DNA of 56,344 bases from Baia soyae. GTDB taxonomy: Bacteria; Bacillota; Bacilli; Thermoactinomycetales; Thermoactinomycetaceae. This document shows, piece by piece, positions 16,349 through 24,924 of this stretch; position 1 is the stretch's first letter; every line of letters starts with the position of its first letter. Location of the stretch: positions 1 to 56,344 of the forward strand of contig NZ_SLXV01000017.1 of the NCBI RefSeq assembly GCF_004341445.1, read 5' to 3'. Made by a program: the position numbers and the translations under genes. Under the pieces are notes generated by a model. The model did not search any database and was not told the origin of the DNA. It worked only from the letters and a program-made list of their open reading frames with translations.

Positions 16349-17260
16349 ATGAAAAAAGCAATTGTACAGATAAAAGACTTGAAGAAGGTAATAAAAGGAA
16401 AAGAAATCATTAAAGGTTTAACATTTGATATCTATCCAGGTGAAGTCTTTGGTTTTCTAGGACCAAATGGAGCCGGAAAAACAACAACGATTCGGATGAT
16501 GGTAGGTCTCACCTCGGCTTCAGCTGGAGATGCCATCATTGATGGTAACAGTATTCAGAATAATTTCGAGAAGGCCGTTTCCAAGGTTGGGGCCATTGTA
16601 GAAAATCCGGATATGTATAAGTTCTTATCTGGATATCAAAATTTAAAGCAATATGCTCGTATGGTGAGCGCCACAGACAGCCGTATTGATGAAATCGTGA
16701 AATTGGTCGGTCTAGAGAATGCGATTCATAATAAGGTAAAGACGTATTCGCTCGGTATGAGGCAACGTCTGGGATTGGCCCAGGCACTTCTTCATCATCC
16801 ATCTGTTCTAATCTTGGATGAGCCTACTAATGGACTCGATCCAGCAGGAATTCGCGAATTACGTGATTATCTCCGGAAATTGGCTCGTGAAGAGGATATA
16901 GCTGTGATTGTTTCGAGCCATTTACTAAGTGAGATGGAACTGATGTGTGATCGAATTGGGATTGTGGAAAAAGGTAAGCTGGTAAAAGTAGAGGATATGA
17001 ATGAGTTTATCCATGGGGATAATCAAGAGACTCAAGTTACGTTCCAAGTAGAACCGCTTGATCTTGCAGAGCGCCACGTGAGAGAGCAGTTTCCGAATAG
17101 TCAGGTGGCCATAAAAGATAATGGACTCGTCCTCTCTATTAATAGAGAAGAGATTTCGGAAGTAAGTAGTTTTCTCCTTCACAATGGAGTACGTATATAT
17201 GGCATTCAAAGCAAAGCGAAATCTTTGGAGGACCGCTTCCTAGAGGTTACGAGTCAATGA
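16349..17260 (+). CDS. ABC transporter ATP-binding protein (BcrA-like)
   Basis: A 303-residue ATPase with Walker A GPNGAGKTT, signature SLGMRQRLGLAQAL, Walker B VLILDEP and the switch His in VSSHLLSEME. The C-terminal 80 residues are the regulatory extension of the BcrA/drug-efflux type. The ATG at 16349 is placed correctly behind AAAGGGGA; the ATG at 16340 is too close. It partners the permease at 15407. Its stop overlaps the start of a 29-residue membrane peptide (ATGA). Confidence 0.9.
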   Translation: MKKAIVQIKDLKKVIKGKEIIKGLTFDIYPGEVFGFLGPNGAGKTTTIRMMVGLTSASAGDAIIDGNSIQNNFEKAVSKVGAIVENPDMYKFLSGYQNLKQYARMVSATDSRIDEIVKLVGLENAIHNKVKTYSLGMRQRLGLAQALLHHPSVLILDEPTNGLDPAGIRELRDYLRKLAREEDIAVIVSSHLLSEMELMCDRIGIVEKGKLVKVEDMNEFIHGDNQETQVTFQVEPLDLAERHVREQFPNSQVAIKDNGLVLSINREEISEVSSFLLHNGVRIYGIQSKAKSLEDRFLEVTSQ

Positions 17261-17346
17261 TGAGAATAATGGTCTATGTCAAAGCAATAGTCTATTTTGC
17301 ATTTGGTTTAGGAGTAGGCTTACTTGTTACAAAAACCGTTTTCTAG
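17257..17346 (+). CDS. Small membrane peptide, 29 residues, coupled to the ABC ATPase
   Basis: The ATG overlaps the ATPase stop (ATGA, 17257-17260), a standard sign of translational coupling. The product MMRIMVYVKAIVYFAFGLGV, ending GLLVTKTVF, is a single Gly-containing transmembrane helix with positive ends. Such mini-proteins often act as accessory subunits of pumps. There is no homology evidence; the support is the overlap and the clear helix. Confidence 0.45.
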   Translation: MMRIMVYVKAIVYFAFGLGVGLLVTKTVF

Positions 17347-17381
17347 TATATGTTATGAAGAGTTAGGAAGGAGATGCTCAT

Positions 17382-17750
17382 ATGGCGTTTCAATTTCAAG
17401 GGTTTGATCATATCCAATTGTCTGCACCAGTAGATAGTGAAGAGAAAGCTCGTGCTTTTTTCAGTGATATCCTTGGGATGAATGAAATCCCAAAACCAGA
17501 TAATTTGAAGAAGCGAGGGGGAGTGTGGTTTGAGGTGGGGACACAGCAACTGCATATTGGAATTCAAAAAGACTTTTCTCCAGCTCAAAAAGCACATCCT
17601 GCATTTCAGGTTAAAAACTTAGATGGATTGCGTGAACAGCTCATTCAAAACGACATCGATGTAATAGATGATGAACCATTAGAAGGTGCTAATCGTTTTT
17701 ATGTTCAGGATCCATTTGGTAATCGGATAGAGTTTTTAGAAAGAATATAG
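17382..17750 (+). CDS. VOC-family (glyoxalase/bleomycin-resistance fold) protein
   Basis: A 122-residue protein with two betaalphabetabetabeta units: FDHIQLSAPVDSEEKARAFF and LGMNEIPKP in the first, HPAFQVKNLDGLREQL and FYVQDPFGNRIEFLE in the second. Metal ligands His (FDHIQL), His (LHIGI or HPAF) and Glu (IEFLE) are in position. AAGGAGAT precedes the ATG. The substrate is unknown; dioxygenase, lyase or antibiotic-binding roles all occur in the family. Confidence 0.85.
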   Translation: MAFQFQGFDHIQLSAPVDSEEKARAFFSDILGMNEIPKPDNLKKRGGVWFEVGTQQLHIGIQKDFSPAQKAHPAFQVKNLDGLREQLIQNDIDVIDDEPLEGANRFYVQDPFGNRIEFLERI

Positions 17751-17762
17751 GCTTTCAACAAA

Positions 17763-17809
17763 AAGCCCTCACTTCTCAAGTAATAGAGATTGTGAGGGCT
17801 CATTTTTTC
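17763..17809 (+). terminator. Rho-independent terminator
   Basis: AGCCCTCAC pairs with GTGAGGGCT, followed by CATTTTTT. It ends the VOC gene. Confidence 0.85.
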
Positions 17810-17932
17810 TTCATAGAACCGGTGTGTATCTAGGAGATGAAGTCTTTTTTTAGTGTTGGATTTAGGAAGTTTTTACTATGTTTCAGAGATTTAACCCAGT
17901 GGTATGTACAATAAACGTAGTCTATTGTTAAA

Positions 17933-17958
17933 AGGATTCGTTTAGGGATAGTTTGAAT
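17933..17958 (+). promoter_or_regulatory. Possible sigma-H promoter of spo0M
   Basis: AGGATTC (17933-17939) and GAAT (17955-17958) are spaced like the AGGAWWW/GAAT elements of sigma-H promoters, about 90 bases before spo0M. The family is known to be sigma-H controlled in Bacillus subtilis. One base of each element departs from consensus. Confidence 0.3.
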
Positions 17959-18049
17959 GTGAAATTGTACTCATTTTCAACAAAACTATTACATAGCTTG
18001 TTTTCGCTTTTTGATAGAATGAAGGTACTACATAGACGGAGGTAATGGT

Positions 18050-19009
18050 ATGTTTAAAAATTTGCTTGCTAAATTTGGTCATGGTTCTGCGAAGGTTGAT
18101 TTAGTGTTGGATAAGCAATCTTTTACACTGGGCGAGGCTGTTAGTGGAAGCCTTATGATTCAAGGTGGAGAGGTTGAGCAGAAAATCAACCGGATTGACA
18201 TCGATTTCGTGGTGGGTATCCGAAAAGATAGCCATGAGTATAAACAAGTGATTCAAACGTTTCCTTTCCATCATACATTTCATATTCAACCTTCAGAGAG
18301 ACGTACTTTCCCATTTTCATATACGATGCCGAATAACTTACTTGTATCGGGCACTTCGGTTGCGTACTTCTTTAAGACTCGTTTAGACATCGCAGACGGA
18401 GTTGATTCTTCGGATCGTGATTTTGTTCACATTGACCCTCCAGTCCGTCTTCAACAAGTCATTCATGCTTTCCAACAGCTGGGCTTCCATGAAAAATATG
18501 ATTCACGTTCATTTGATGGATATATGCAAGAGTTTGCGTTTGCACCAACTAACTATTTCCGAGATAAAGTGCAGGAAGTAGAGTTTAAAGCCGCGATCGA
18601 AGAAGGCGGAATTCGGTTGCTTCTAGAGGTTGATTTATACTCTTTCTTTGGAGAAAGAGAGATCAAGCGGGAAATCTGGCTTACGAACGAAATGCTAAAT
18701 CAGACTTCAGATTTGGTCCAGTATTTGAACCAAGTGATTACAGAGATCGTGAATGATCCAAGTATGTACTCTCAAGGGTATTCGGGATATTTCCATCACG
18801 GACATCATGGGCACCATGGACATCGTCATCATCATCATGGACATCATCGTAGTCATTCCTCCGGTGGAATGGGCAAAACGGCGATGGGCGCTATCGGGGG
18901 CTTTGCCGCGGGTATGATCGCAGCTGAGGTAATGGACGAGGTCTTCGATGGTGCGGAAGATATGGCAGGCGGATTTGATGACTTCTTTGGTGATGATGGG
19001 GAAGTTTAA
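18050..19009 (+). CDS. spo0M: Sporulation-control protein Spo0M
   Basis: A 319-residue protein that begins with the arrestin-like Spo0M fold (VDLVLDKQSFTLGEAVSGSLMI, then FPFHHTFHIQPSERRTFPFSYTMP) followed by the second domain (to about 245). The tail is unusual: a His-rich run (about 248-268, HHGHHGHHGHRHHHHGHH) that could bind metal, then a Gly/Ala helix and an acidic end. Spo0M affects entry into sporulation in Bacillus. GACGGAGGTAATGG precedes the ATG. It is a single-gene unit with its own terminator. Confidence 0.9.
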   Translation: MFKNLLAKFGHGSAKVDLVLDKQSFTLGEAVSGSLMIQGGEVEQKINRIDIDFVVGIRKDSHEYKQVIQTFPFHHTFHIQPSERRTFPFSYTMPNNLLVSGTSVAYFFKTRLDIADGVDSSDRDFVHIDPPVRLQQVIHAFQQLGFHEKYDSRSFDGYMQEFAFAPTNYFRDKVQEVEFKAAIEEGGIRLLLEVDLYSFFGEREIKREIWLTNEMLNQTSDLVQYLNQVITEIVNDPSMYSQGYSGYFHHGHHGHHGHRHHHHGHHRSHSSGGMGKTAMGAIGGFAAGMIAAEVMDEVFDGAEDMAGGFDDFFGDDGEV

Positions 19010-19025
19010 TGCTGTAAAATTTTTT

Positions 19026-19076
19026 AAAACAAAAAACATTCGTTTCTCACTTTGAGGAATGGATGTTTTTTGTTTG
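19026..19076 (+). terminator. Rho-independent terminator
   Basis: AAAACAAAAAACATTC and GAATGGATGTTTTTTGTTT form an A/T-rich stem with one bulge after spo0M. Confidence 0.65.
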
Positions 19077-19285
19077 TTGATTTTTGGGTATACAATACTA
19101 GATTTGTTGTTGATGTATTATAGTATTATATTAACTTTATGAAAGTAGCAGGTTCTTAAGGTATCTTACAAAATAGTAAGTTAAGCGTAAGATTATCCTA
19201 TGGTTTTTAGTAGGGTTTCCATTTACTATAGAGTGGTAGAAAACGGGATTCGTTTGTTTTATCAACAATGAGGGGGGACAAATTT

Positions 19286-19972
19286 ATGATGAAAACACTA
19301 TTTACAAAGTCTAATCTAATAGCGCTTGCTTCCATTTTGTCGATCCCATTGCTAGGACTTATCTATCAATATCTGAATCATCCACAGGAAAAAGTATATA
19401 GTTTAGTAACGAGTTTCGATCAACAAACCCCTCTACTAAAAATATTTGTGATACCCTATATGTTTTGGTATGCTTTTGTGTTTATTACATTGCTTTACTT
19501 AATGTTTAAAAATCGCAAGGTTTATTATGAAACGTTATTGCAATATAATCTCGGACTATTAATTTGCTATAGTATTTATATCATTTATCAAACGCATGTA
19601 CCGCGTCCTGTAGTTGAGAGAAATGACTTTTTAAGCCAAATGTTGCAATGGATTTACCAGAGTGACGCACCTTATAACTGTTTTCCGAGCATCCATGTCC
19701 TGACTACCTATGTGGTAATGAGAGCTGTGCTGAAAACTGATGTATCTCGCATGATGAAATCCTTGATAGCAGTGATGGCAGTTTTGATTATTGCTTCGAC
19801 CGTATTTATTAGACAACATGTGATCTTAGATATAGTAGGTGCTGTTCTGGTAGTGGAAGGATTAATGGTGGCTACGTTATTAGTGAAACAAAGTCGACGG
19901 AGAGAAGTTTTCGTTGCAGATCAACGAATGGCGGATACAAGTACTTTCAAGACGTTAAAGCGTGGAGCATAG
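19286..19972 (+). CDS. PAP2-family phosphatase (membrane)
   Basis: A membrane protein of about 228 residues with five or six helices and the PAP2 motifs: the first motif is degenerate (THVPRPVVE), the second is FPSIHV, and the third is STVFIRQHVILDIVG with His and Asp. The family removes phosphate from lipids such as undecaprenyl pyrophosphate or phosphatidate on the outer membrane face. The ATG at 19286 lies after AGGGGGGAC; the ATG at 19268 precedes that site and is not used. Confidence 0.85.
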   Translation: MMKTLFTKSNLIALASILSIPLLGLIYQYLNHPQEKVYSLVTSFDQQTPLLKIFVIPYMFWYAFVFITLLYLMFKNRKVYYETLLQYNLGLLICYSIYIIYQTHVPRPVVERNDFLSQMLQWIYQSDAPYNCFPSIHVLTTYVVMRAVLKTDVSRMMKSLIAVMAVLIIASTVFIRQHVILDIVGAVLVVEGLMVATLLVKQSRRREVFVADQRMADTSTFKTLKRGA

Positions 19973-19989
19973 GTAGATGGGAATTGGAT

Positions 19990-20029
19990 AAAGCGTAGTT
20001 GTATTCATGCAACTACGCTTTATTTTTTT
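19990..20029 (+). terminator. Rho-independent terminator
   Basis: AAGCGTAGTTG and CAACTACGCTT form a perfect stem followed by TATTTTTTT. Confidence 0.9.
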
Positions 20030-20105
20030 GCATATACATATTTTGATGACCTTTTAACATATAACAAATTCTCAATAATAGGATGGTGTTGTTGAGGTGA
20101 ATAAT

Positions 20106-21083
20106 ATGAAATCCTTATCAGGAGATGATTGGGTACCTCCTATTATGGGTTCTTATATTGATGGTATTGGCCATACTCCGCTTGTGAGATTGTGCTCCCT
20201 GTTTAAAGAGACAAATATTTGTTTATATGCAAAGCTTGAGATGTTAAATCCTGGAGGAAGTATGAAGGATCGTCCAGCGAGATATATCATTGAACAAGGC
20301 CTTCGTGATGGTACTTTTCAACCGGATACTCATCTTATTGAAAGTACGTCAGGGAACTTAGGAATCGGCCTTGCGCTGGTAGCCCAGTTTTATGGGTTGC
20401 CATTTACGTGTGTAGTGGATCCCAAAATTACCAAAACAAACTTGCATATGCTGGGTTGTCTTGGAGCCCAGATCGATATGGTTCATGAACCTGACGAGCA
20501 CGGTGGATACCTACAAACGCGGATTCGTAGGGTCCAGGAGTTAGTAGAAAAAATCCCGAATTCTTCATGGATAAATCAGTATGCAAACCCACTAAACTGG
20601 CAAGCTCATTATTATGGCACAGGGAATGAAATTGTAAAACAAATCGATGGCCCAATTGATTATTTGGTTTGTGCGGTGAGCACGACGGGGAGTATCCTAG
20701 GGATTTCGCGCAGAGTAAGAGAGACGTTTCCTGATGTGAAAGTGATTGCAGTCGATGCGGTCGGATCTGTGATCTTCGGTACGCCTTCTCTTCCACGGGA
20801 GCTTCCGGGAATTGGTGCCAGTCGTGTACCCGAGTTGTTTACGCCGGATGAGATTGATCAAGTGATTCATATAAATGATCGAGAATCAGTCGAGGGTTGC
20901 TATCGGCTGTTGGAGCGAGAGAGGATTTTTGCCGGAGGGTCATCTGGATCGATTGTGGCGGCACTGCAAAAGCTAGTACCTCGTTTGCCGAATCATTCTA
21001 GGGTGGTTACGGTACTGCCAGATCGTGGGGAGAGATATCTGGATAGTGTTTATGACAAGGAATGGGTGAGTAAGCTCCCTTAA
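20106..21083 (+). CDS. sbnA: SbnA-type PLP enzyme, N-(2-amino-2-carboxyethyl)-L-glutamate synthase
   Basis: A 325-residue fold-type II PLP enzyme that follows Staphylococcus SbnA closely: GHTPLVRL, PLP lysine Lys54 in NPGGSMKDRPARYIIE, ESTSGNLGI, CVVDPKI, HEPDEHGGYL, WINQYANPLNWQ, VSTTGSILG, RELPGIGASR, GGSSGSIVAA and LPDRGERYLDSVY. SbnA joins O-phosphoserine with glutamate; SbnB then releases 2,3-diaminopropionate for siderophores or antibiotics. No SbnB or siderophore gene is next to it here. The ATG at 20106 is six bases after GAGGTG. Without SbnB the product may be used as such. Confidence 0.88.
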   Translation: MKSLSGDDWVPPIMGSYIDGIGHTPLVRLCSLFKETNICLYAKLEMLNPGGSMKDRPARYIIEQGLRDGTFQPDTHLIESTSGNLGIGLALVAQFYGLPFTCVVDPKITKTNLHMLGCLGAQIDMVHEPDEHGGYLQTRIRRVQELVEKIPNSSWINQYANPLNWQAHYYGTGNEIVKQIDGPIDYLVCAVSTTGSILGISRRVRETFPDVKVIAVDAVGSVIFGTPSLPRELPGIGASRVPELFTPDEIDQVIHINDRESVEGCYRLLERERIFAGGSSGSIVAALQKLVPRLPNHSRVVTVLPDRGERYLDSVYDKEWVSKLP

Positions 21084-21137
21084 CGATTCATTAATTTAGA
21101 ATGATTAGTTAACTAATTCTTGTGAATCGTTTATAAT
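21081..21137 (+). promoter_or_regulatory. Promoter of the phospholipase C gene, set in nested palindromes
   Basis: TTAACT (21109-21114), 17 bases, TATAAT (21132-21137) form a sigma-A promoter. It is overlapped by AACGATTCA/TGAATCGTT (about 21082-21090 and 21122-21130) and the inner TTAGTTAACTAA. The same structure could act as terminator for sbnA. Confidence 0.5.
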
Positions 21138-21144
21138 GAGGATG

Positions 21145-21172
21145 AATCTACCAAATAATAAATAGGTAGATT
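21145..21172. repeat. 8-base inverted repeat near the start of the phospholipase C transcript
   Basis: AATCTACC and GGTAGATT are perfect arms with a 12-base spacer, right where the promoter at 21109-21137 would start transcription. It may be an operator or a 5' hairpin. Confidence 0.4.
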
Positions 21173-21208
21173 GTAAGAGTTCATTGTAAAAGTGAAGGGG
21201 AGAGCTTT

Positions 21209-22054
21209 GTGAAGGGTAAAGGTAGAATCATTTTTGTTACGATACTTCTAGTAGCAAGTACCATTTTTCCGCTTCAAGCTTTAGCGCATGTAGATCCTTC
21301 TCATTCTATAAACCCTAATTGGTCAACGGGTCATCCACACGAGGAGGGAGCAAATTCCCATCTGTGGATTGTTTCACGTAGTATCGACATTATGTCAAGA
21401 AGTAACGAAGTACAGTCGCAAGAAGTATCGCTTTTGAAAAAATGGAAAGCTGATCTGGCACAAGGTTTATATGATGCAGATCATATCGTAACGTATAATA
21501 ATTTTGGAACGTTTAGCTCTCACTTTTATGATCCGGATACAGGTAAAAGCTATCTTGATCTACCCGGTGTGAAAACAGCTAAAGAAACAGGGGCTAAGTA
21601 TTTTCATTTGGCGGGAGAGGCATATCGAAGCAACGATGTAAAACAGGCTTTCTATTATCTGGGGTTATCACTCCATTTCTTGACAGATTTGACCCAGCCT
21701 ATGCATGCATCAAACTTCACAAGTGCGACAATGCCATGGGGATTTCATTCTAAGTTCGAGGATTTCGTAGATAGCTTTAAAGATAAATACAAGGTTACAG
21801 ATCATATTGGGTACTGGAATTTCTCAAATACAGTTGAAGGATGGCTACATAAAGCGGCTGTTCAGTCGAAAAAGGATGCTCCAGGGATCTTAAATTCACA
21901 AGTTTTTGATTGGTATACGAGAGCGACCTTCTCGGATACCTATGCCGCAAAGTGGCGGGAAGAAGTGACTCCAACTGCTGGAAAAAGATTGATCGAAGCG
22001 CAACGCACAACTGCTGGATTCCTTCATTTTTGGTTTGAGACGTATGTGAATTAG
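21209..22054 (+). CDS. plc: Secreted zinc-dependent phospholipase C
   Basis: The 281-residue preproprotein matches Bacillus cereus phosphatidylcholine-preferring phospholipase C along its length. The signal peptide ends at about residue 26 (PLQALA), a short propeptide follows, and the mature enzyme would begin at Trp38 (the N-terminal Trp is a zinc ligand), then GANSHLWIVSRSIDIMS, SSHFYDPDTGKSYL, ETGAKYFHLAGEAYRS, LHFLTDLTQPMHASNF, WGFHSKFEDFVDSF supply the His/Asp/Glu ligands of the three-zinc site. The start is GTG at 21209 after GGGGAGAG. It cleaves phospholipid head groups outside the cell. Confidence 0.93.
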   Translation: MKGKGRIIFVTILLVASTIFPLQALAHVDPSHSINPNWSTGHPHEEGANSHLWIVSRSIDIMSRSNEVQSQEVSLLKKWKADLAQGLYDADHIVTYNNFGTFSSHFYDPDTGKSYLDLPGVKTAKETGAKYFHLAGEAYRSNDVKQAFYYLGLSLHFLTDLTQPMHASNFTSATMPWGFHSKFEDFVDSFKDKYKVTDHIGYWNFSNTVEGWLHKAAVQSKKDAPGILNSQVFDWYTRATFSDTYAAKWREEVTPTAGKRLIEAQRTTAGFLHFWFETYVN

Positions 22055-22067
22055 GTTTATAAAAGAA

Positions 22068-22103
22068 AGACTCCCGCAACTTATCATGTGGGAGTCCTTT
22101 TTA
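22068..22103 (+). terminator. Rho-independent terminator
   Basis: GACTCCCGCA and TGTGGGAGTC form a stem followed by CTTTTT after the phospholipase gene. Confidence 0.85.
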
Positions 22104-22123
22104 TGTGTAGTTTTTCACTTTAC

Positions 22124-22171
22124 ATACCCTAGTGGGGTATAATAGAATCGTAATGTACACCGCTAGGGTAT
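22124..22171 (+). promoter_or_regulatory. CsoR-type copper operators over the copZA promoter
   Basis: ATACCC-TAGTG-GGGTAT (22124-22140) is a perfect CsoR-type pseudo-palindrome overlapping the -10 TATAAT (22138-22143). A second, inverted copy (TACACCGCTAGGGTAT, 22156-22171) follows within the early transcript. Copper-free CsoR would block the promoter. No csoR gene is in the window. Confidence 0.7.
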
Positions 22172-22215
22172 GATAATGGAATCTATGAAAAAAGAAGATA
22201 AAGGAGATAGATAAT

Positions 22216-22413
22216 ATGATTCAAATTCTACAAGTAGAGGGTATGTCTTGTAATCATTGTGTGAAGACGATTGAAGGGGCATTGGAGAAGATTGAGGTAA
22301 AGGCGAACGTGGATTTAGTGGGTAAATCTGTAACAGTGGAGTTTCATGAAGAAAAGGTAACTCTAGAACAGATTAAGGAAGCAATCGAAAATCAAGGATT
22401 TGATGTGATGTAG
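22216..22413 (+). CDS. copZ: Copper chaperone CopZ
   Basis: A 65-residue heavy-metal-associated domain with the Cu(I)-binding motif GMSCNHC at residues 9-15 and the ferredoxin-like fold pattern ending ENQGFDVM. It carries Cu(I) to the CopA pump encoded 73 bases downstream. AAAGGAGATAGATA gives a strong start. Confidence 0.95.
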   Translation: MIQILQVEGMSCNHCVKTIEGALEKIEVKANVDLVGKSVTVEFHEEKVTLEQIKEAIENQGFDVM

Positions 22414-22486
22414 GGTTGACTCGAAGGATTGAGTTCAAAGGATAGAATGTCTATATGGGATAGAAGATAGGAGGGGAGGTTTGAGT

Positions 22487-24712
22487 ATGACCAAGCAAAC
22501 AACCTCGTTTCAAGTGACAGGGATGACGTGTGCCGCGTGTGCGAATCGAATTGAGAAGGTATTAAGTCGATTAGAGGGCGTGGAGAGTGTAGCTGTTAAC
22601 TTTACATTAGAGACAGCCAAAGTCGAATATTCTTCAAGCGTTGTGTCAGCAGAGGGAATTATGAAGAAGATTGAACAAATCGGCTTTCAGGCGAGGGTAA
22701 ACGAGGAAGATAAAAAGCAGATGGAAAATCGCCTACAAGAGACTGAGAAGCAGAGAAGGAGATTTATTTGGGCCGCTATATTCTCTTTTCCGCTTTTTTG
22801 GGCGATGGTAAGCCATTTTTCCTTTACTTCGTGGATTTGGGCACCTGATATTTTGATGAATCCGTGGTTTCAGTTTATATTAGCTACGCCTGTCCAATTC
22901 ATTCTCGGGTGGAATTTCTACATGGGTGCGATCAAAGCACTAAGGCATAAAAGTGCTAATATGGATGTTCTCGTTACACTAGGGACTTCCGCGGCCTATT
23001 TTTATAGTGTCTATCTGACCTTGATAAGCTTTTCACATGTAGGGGATTATGTAGAGTTATATTACGAGACTAGTTCTGTGTTGATTACGTTAATCATTTT
23101 AGGAAAATGGTTGGAAGCGAGAGCGAAAGGGAGATCCTCCGAAGCCATTTCGAAACTGATGGGACTGCAAGCGAAATCGGCTCGTGTGATTCGAGATGGG
23201 CAGGAGATGTTGATTTCTACGGAGCAAGTAGTGGTTGGCGACCATGTTATCGTAAAGCCTGGAGAGAAAATTCCGGTTGATGGAGAAGTGGTAGATGGAA
23301 TTTCGGCCGTTGATGAATCGATGTTAACGGGTGAAAGTATTCCGATAGACAAAAGAGTTGGCGATACAGTGATTGGAGCTACTTTAAATAAAAATGGTTT
23401 GCTGGTCATACAAGCTACAAAGGTTGGAAAGGGTACAGCCTTAGCGCAAATTATTAAAGTGGTCGAAGAGGCGCAAGGGTCCAAAGCGCCTATTCAACGG
23501 ATAGCAGATCGAATCTCGGGTGTGTTTGTCCCCATTGTAGTGGGAATCGCTATGATCACATTTTTGATCTGGTATGTTCTGGTGGAGCCGAATCAATTTG
23601 CAGGTGCTCTGGAAAAAACAATCGCTGTGCTCGTTATCGCTTGCCCGTGTGCATTAGGATTAGCCACTCCTACCTCGATCATGGCTGGTTCGGGGAGGGC
23701 GGCAGAGATGGGGATTCTGTTTAAAGGTGGAGAGTATCTAGAGTCTACCCAGTCCATTGATACAGTCGTGTTAGATAAAACAGGCACGATTACAAATGGG
23801 AAACCGGTCCTCACAGATGTCATCTTTACAGATGAATGGAATGAAGATTCGTTTTTATCGTTGATAGGTACGACTGAGAGGAATTCGGAACATCCCTTGG
23901 CGGAAGCGATTGTGGCAGGTGTGATAGAGAAGGGGTATAAGCTGGGAAGACCGGAGGAATTTGAAACGATTCCGGGGTATGGAGTTCGTGCTTTCGTCCA
24001 AGGGGAAGAAATCCTCATTGGAACAAGAAGATGGATGAATCAACATGGTATTGCGCTTCAAGAGGCGGAAGAGACGACGATGTCTAACTTGGAGAGCCTG
24101 GGTAAAACAGTGATGATCGTTGCGATTAGATGCCAGTATGCGGGATTGATTGCAGTGGCGGATACGGTTAAGCCTACTTCACTCGAAGCGATTCGACGTT
24201 TAAAAGAGCTTCATTTAGAAGTGATTATGGTAACAGGAGATAATCAGCGTACGGCACAGGCGATCGCGGATCAGGTTGAAATGGATCGCGTGATGGCGGA
24301 AGTACTCCCTGAAGGTAAGGCTGATGTAGTAAAGAAGCTTCAAGAAACTGGCCGTAAAGTTGCGATGGTGGGGGATGGGATTAATGATGCTCCTGCACTG
24401 GTAACGGCAGAAGTAGGTATGGCCATTGGAACGGGTACAGATGTTGCGATGGAAGCGGCCGATATTACCTTAATTCGGGGTGACTTGGGTAGTGTGGCCG
24501 ATGCGATGATGATGAGCCGAAAAACGATGTTAAATATCAAGCAAAATCTGTTTTGGGCACTTGCCTATAACATGCTTGGAATTCCGATTGCGGCACTGGG
24601 TTTGTTAGCGCCATGGCTAGCAGGAGCGGCGATGGCATTTAGTTCGGTTTCGGTTGTTTTAAATGCGTTGCGCTTACAACGAGTTTCGCTTGAGAGTAGT
24701 AAAGGCAAGTAA
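22487..24712 (+). CDS. copA: Copper-exporting P1B-type ATPase CopA
   Basis: A 741-residue Cu(I) pump of the membrane. It has a single N-terminal metal-binding domain ([14 protein letters not shown]), eight expected membrane helices, the TGES loop (MLTGESIPI), the ion-path motif CPCALG in helix 6, the phosphorylation site DKTGTIT, the P1B His-Pro ([10 protein letters not shown]), and the hinge [10 protein letters not shown]. Many Bacillus homologues have two metal-binding domains. The ATG at 22487 is seven bases after GGAGGGGAGG; the TTG at 22481 is too close. It forms an operon with copZ. Confidence 0.96.
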   Translation: MTKQTTSFQVTGMTCAACANRIEKVLSRLEGVESVAVNFTLETAKVEYSSSVVSAEGIMKKIEQIGFQARVNEEDKKQMENRLQETEKQRRRFIWAAIFSFPLFWAMVSHFSFTSWIWAPDILMNPWFQFILATPVQFILGWNFYMGAIKALRHKSANMDVLVTLGTSAAYFYSVYLTLISFSHVGDYVELYYETSSVLITLIILGKWLEARAKGRSSEAISKLMGLQAKSARVIRDGQEMLISTEQVVVGDHVIVKPGEKIPVDGEVVDGISAVDESMLTGESIPIDKRVGDTVIGATLNKNGLLVIQATKVGKGTALAQIIKVVEEAQGSKAPIQRIADRISGVFVPIVVGIAMITFLIWYVLVEPNQFAGALEKTIAVLVIACPCALGLATPTSIMAGSGRAAEMGILFKGGEYLESTQSIDTVVLDKTGTITNGKPVLTDVIFTDEWNEDSFLSLIGTTERNSEHPLAEAIVAGVIEKGYKLGRPEEFETIPGYGVRAFVQGEEILIGTRRWMNQHGIALQEAEETTMSNLESLGKTVMIVAIRCQYAGLIAVADTVKPTSLEAIRRLKELHLEVIMVTGDNQRTAQAIADQVEMDRVMAEVLPEGKADVVKKLQETGRKVAMVGDGINDAPALVTAEVGMAIGTGTDVAMEAADITLIRGDLGSVADAMMMSRKTMLNIKQNLFWALAYNMLGIPIAALGLLAPWLAGAAMAFSSVSVVLNALRLQRVSLESSKGK

Positions 24713-24772
24713 TATTAATCTAGCAAGATTATCTTGGTTTCTTTTATCGAAAATAGATCAATATATTGGTAT

Positions 24773-24812
24773 AAAAATAAAAACAACCTTTAAATGGTTG
24801 TTTTTATTTTTA
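24773..24812 (+). terminator. Rho-independent terminator
   Basis: AAATAAAAACAACC and GGTTGTTTTTATTT form a perfect stem with T-rich end after copA. Confidence 0.85.
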
Positions 24813-24924
24813 TAAATAATCCTACTATTTGAGAACTATTGACTAAATCATTCGTGGCTGATACATTTATTTCTAATTGCTTTAGTCCGATAAAATGATA
24901 AAAATAGAAGGGAATGGGAATTAG

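Noticed and set aside
21083-21208. PlcR box before the phospholipase C gene
   Set aside because: The palindrome TATGNANNNNTNCATA was looked for and is not present; other palindromes are reported instead.
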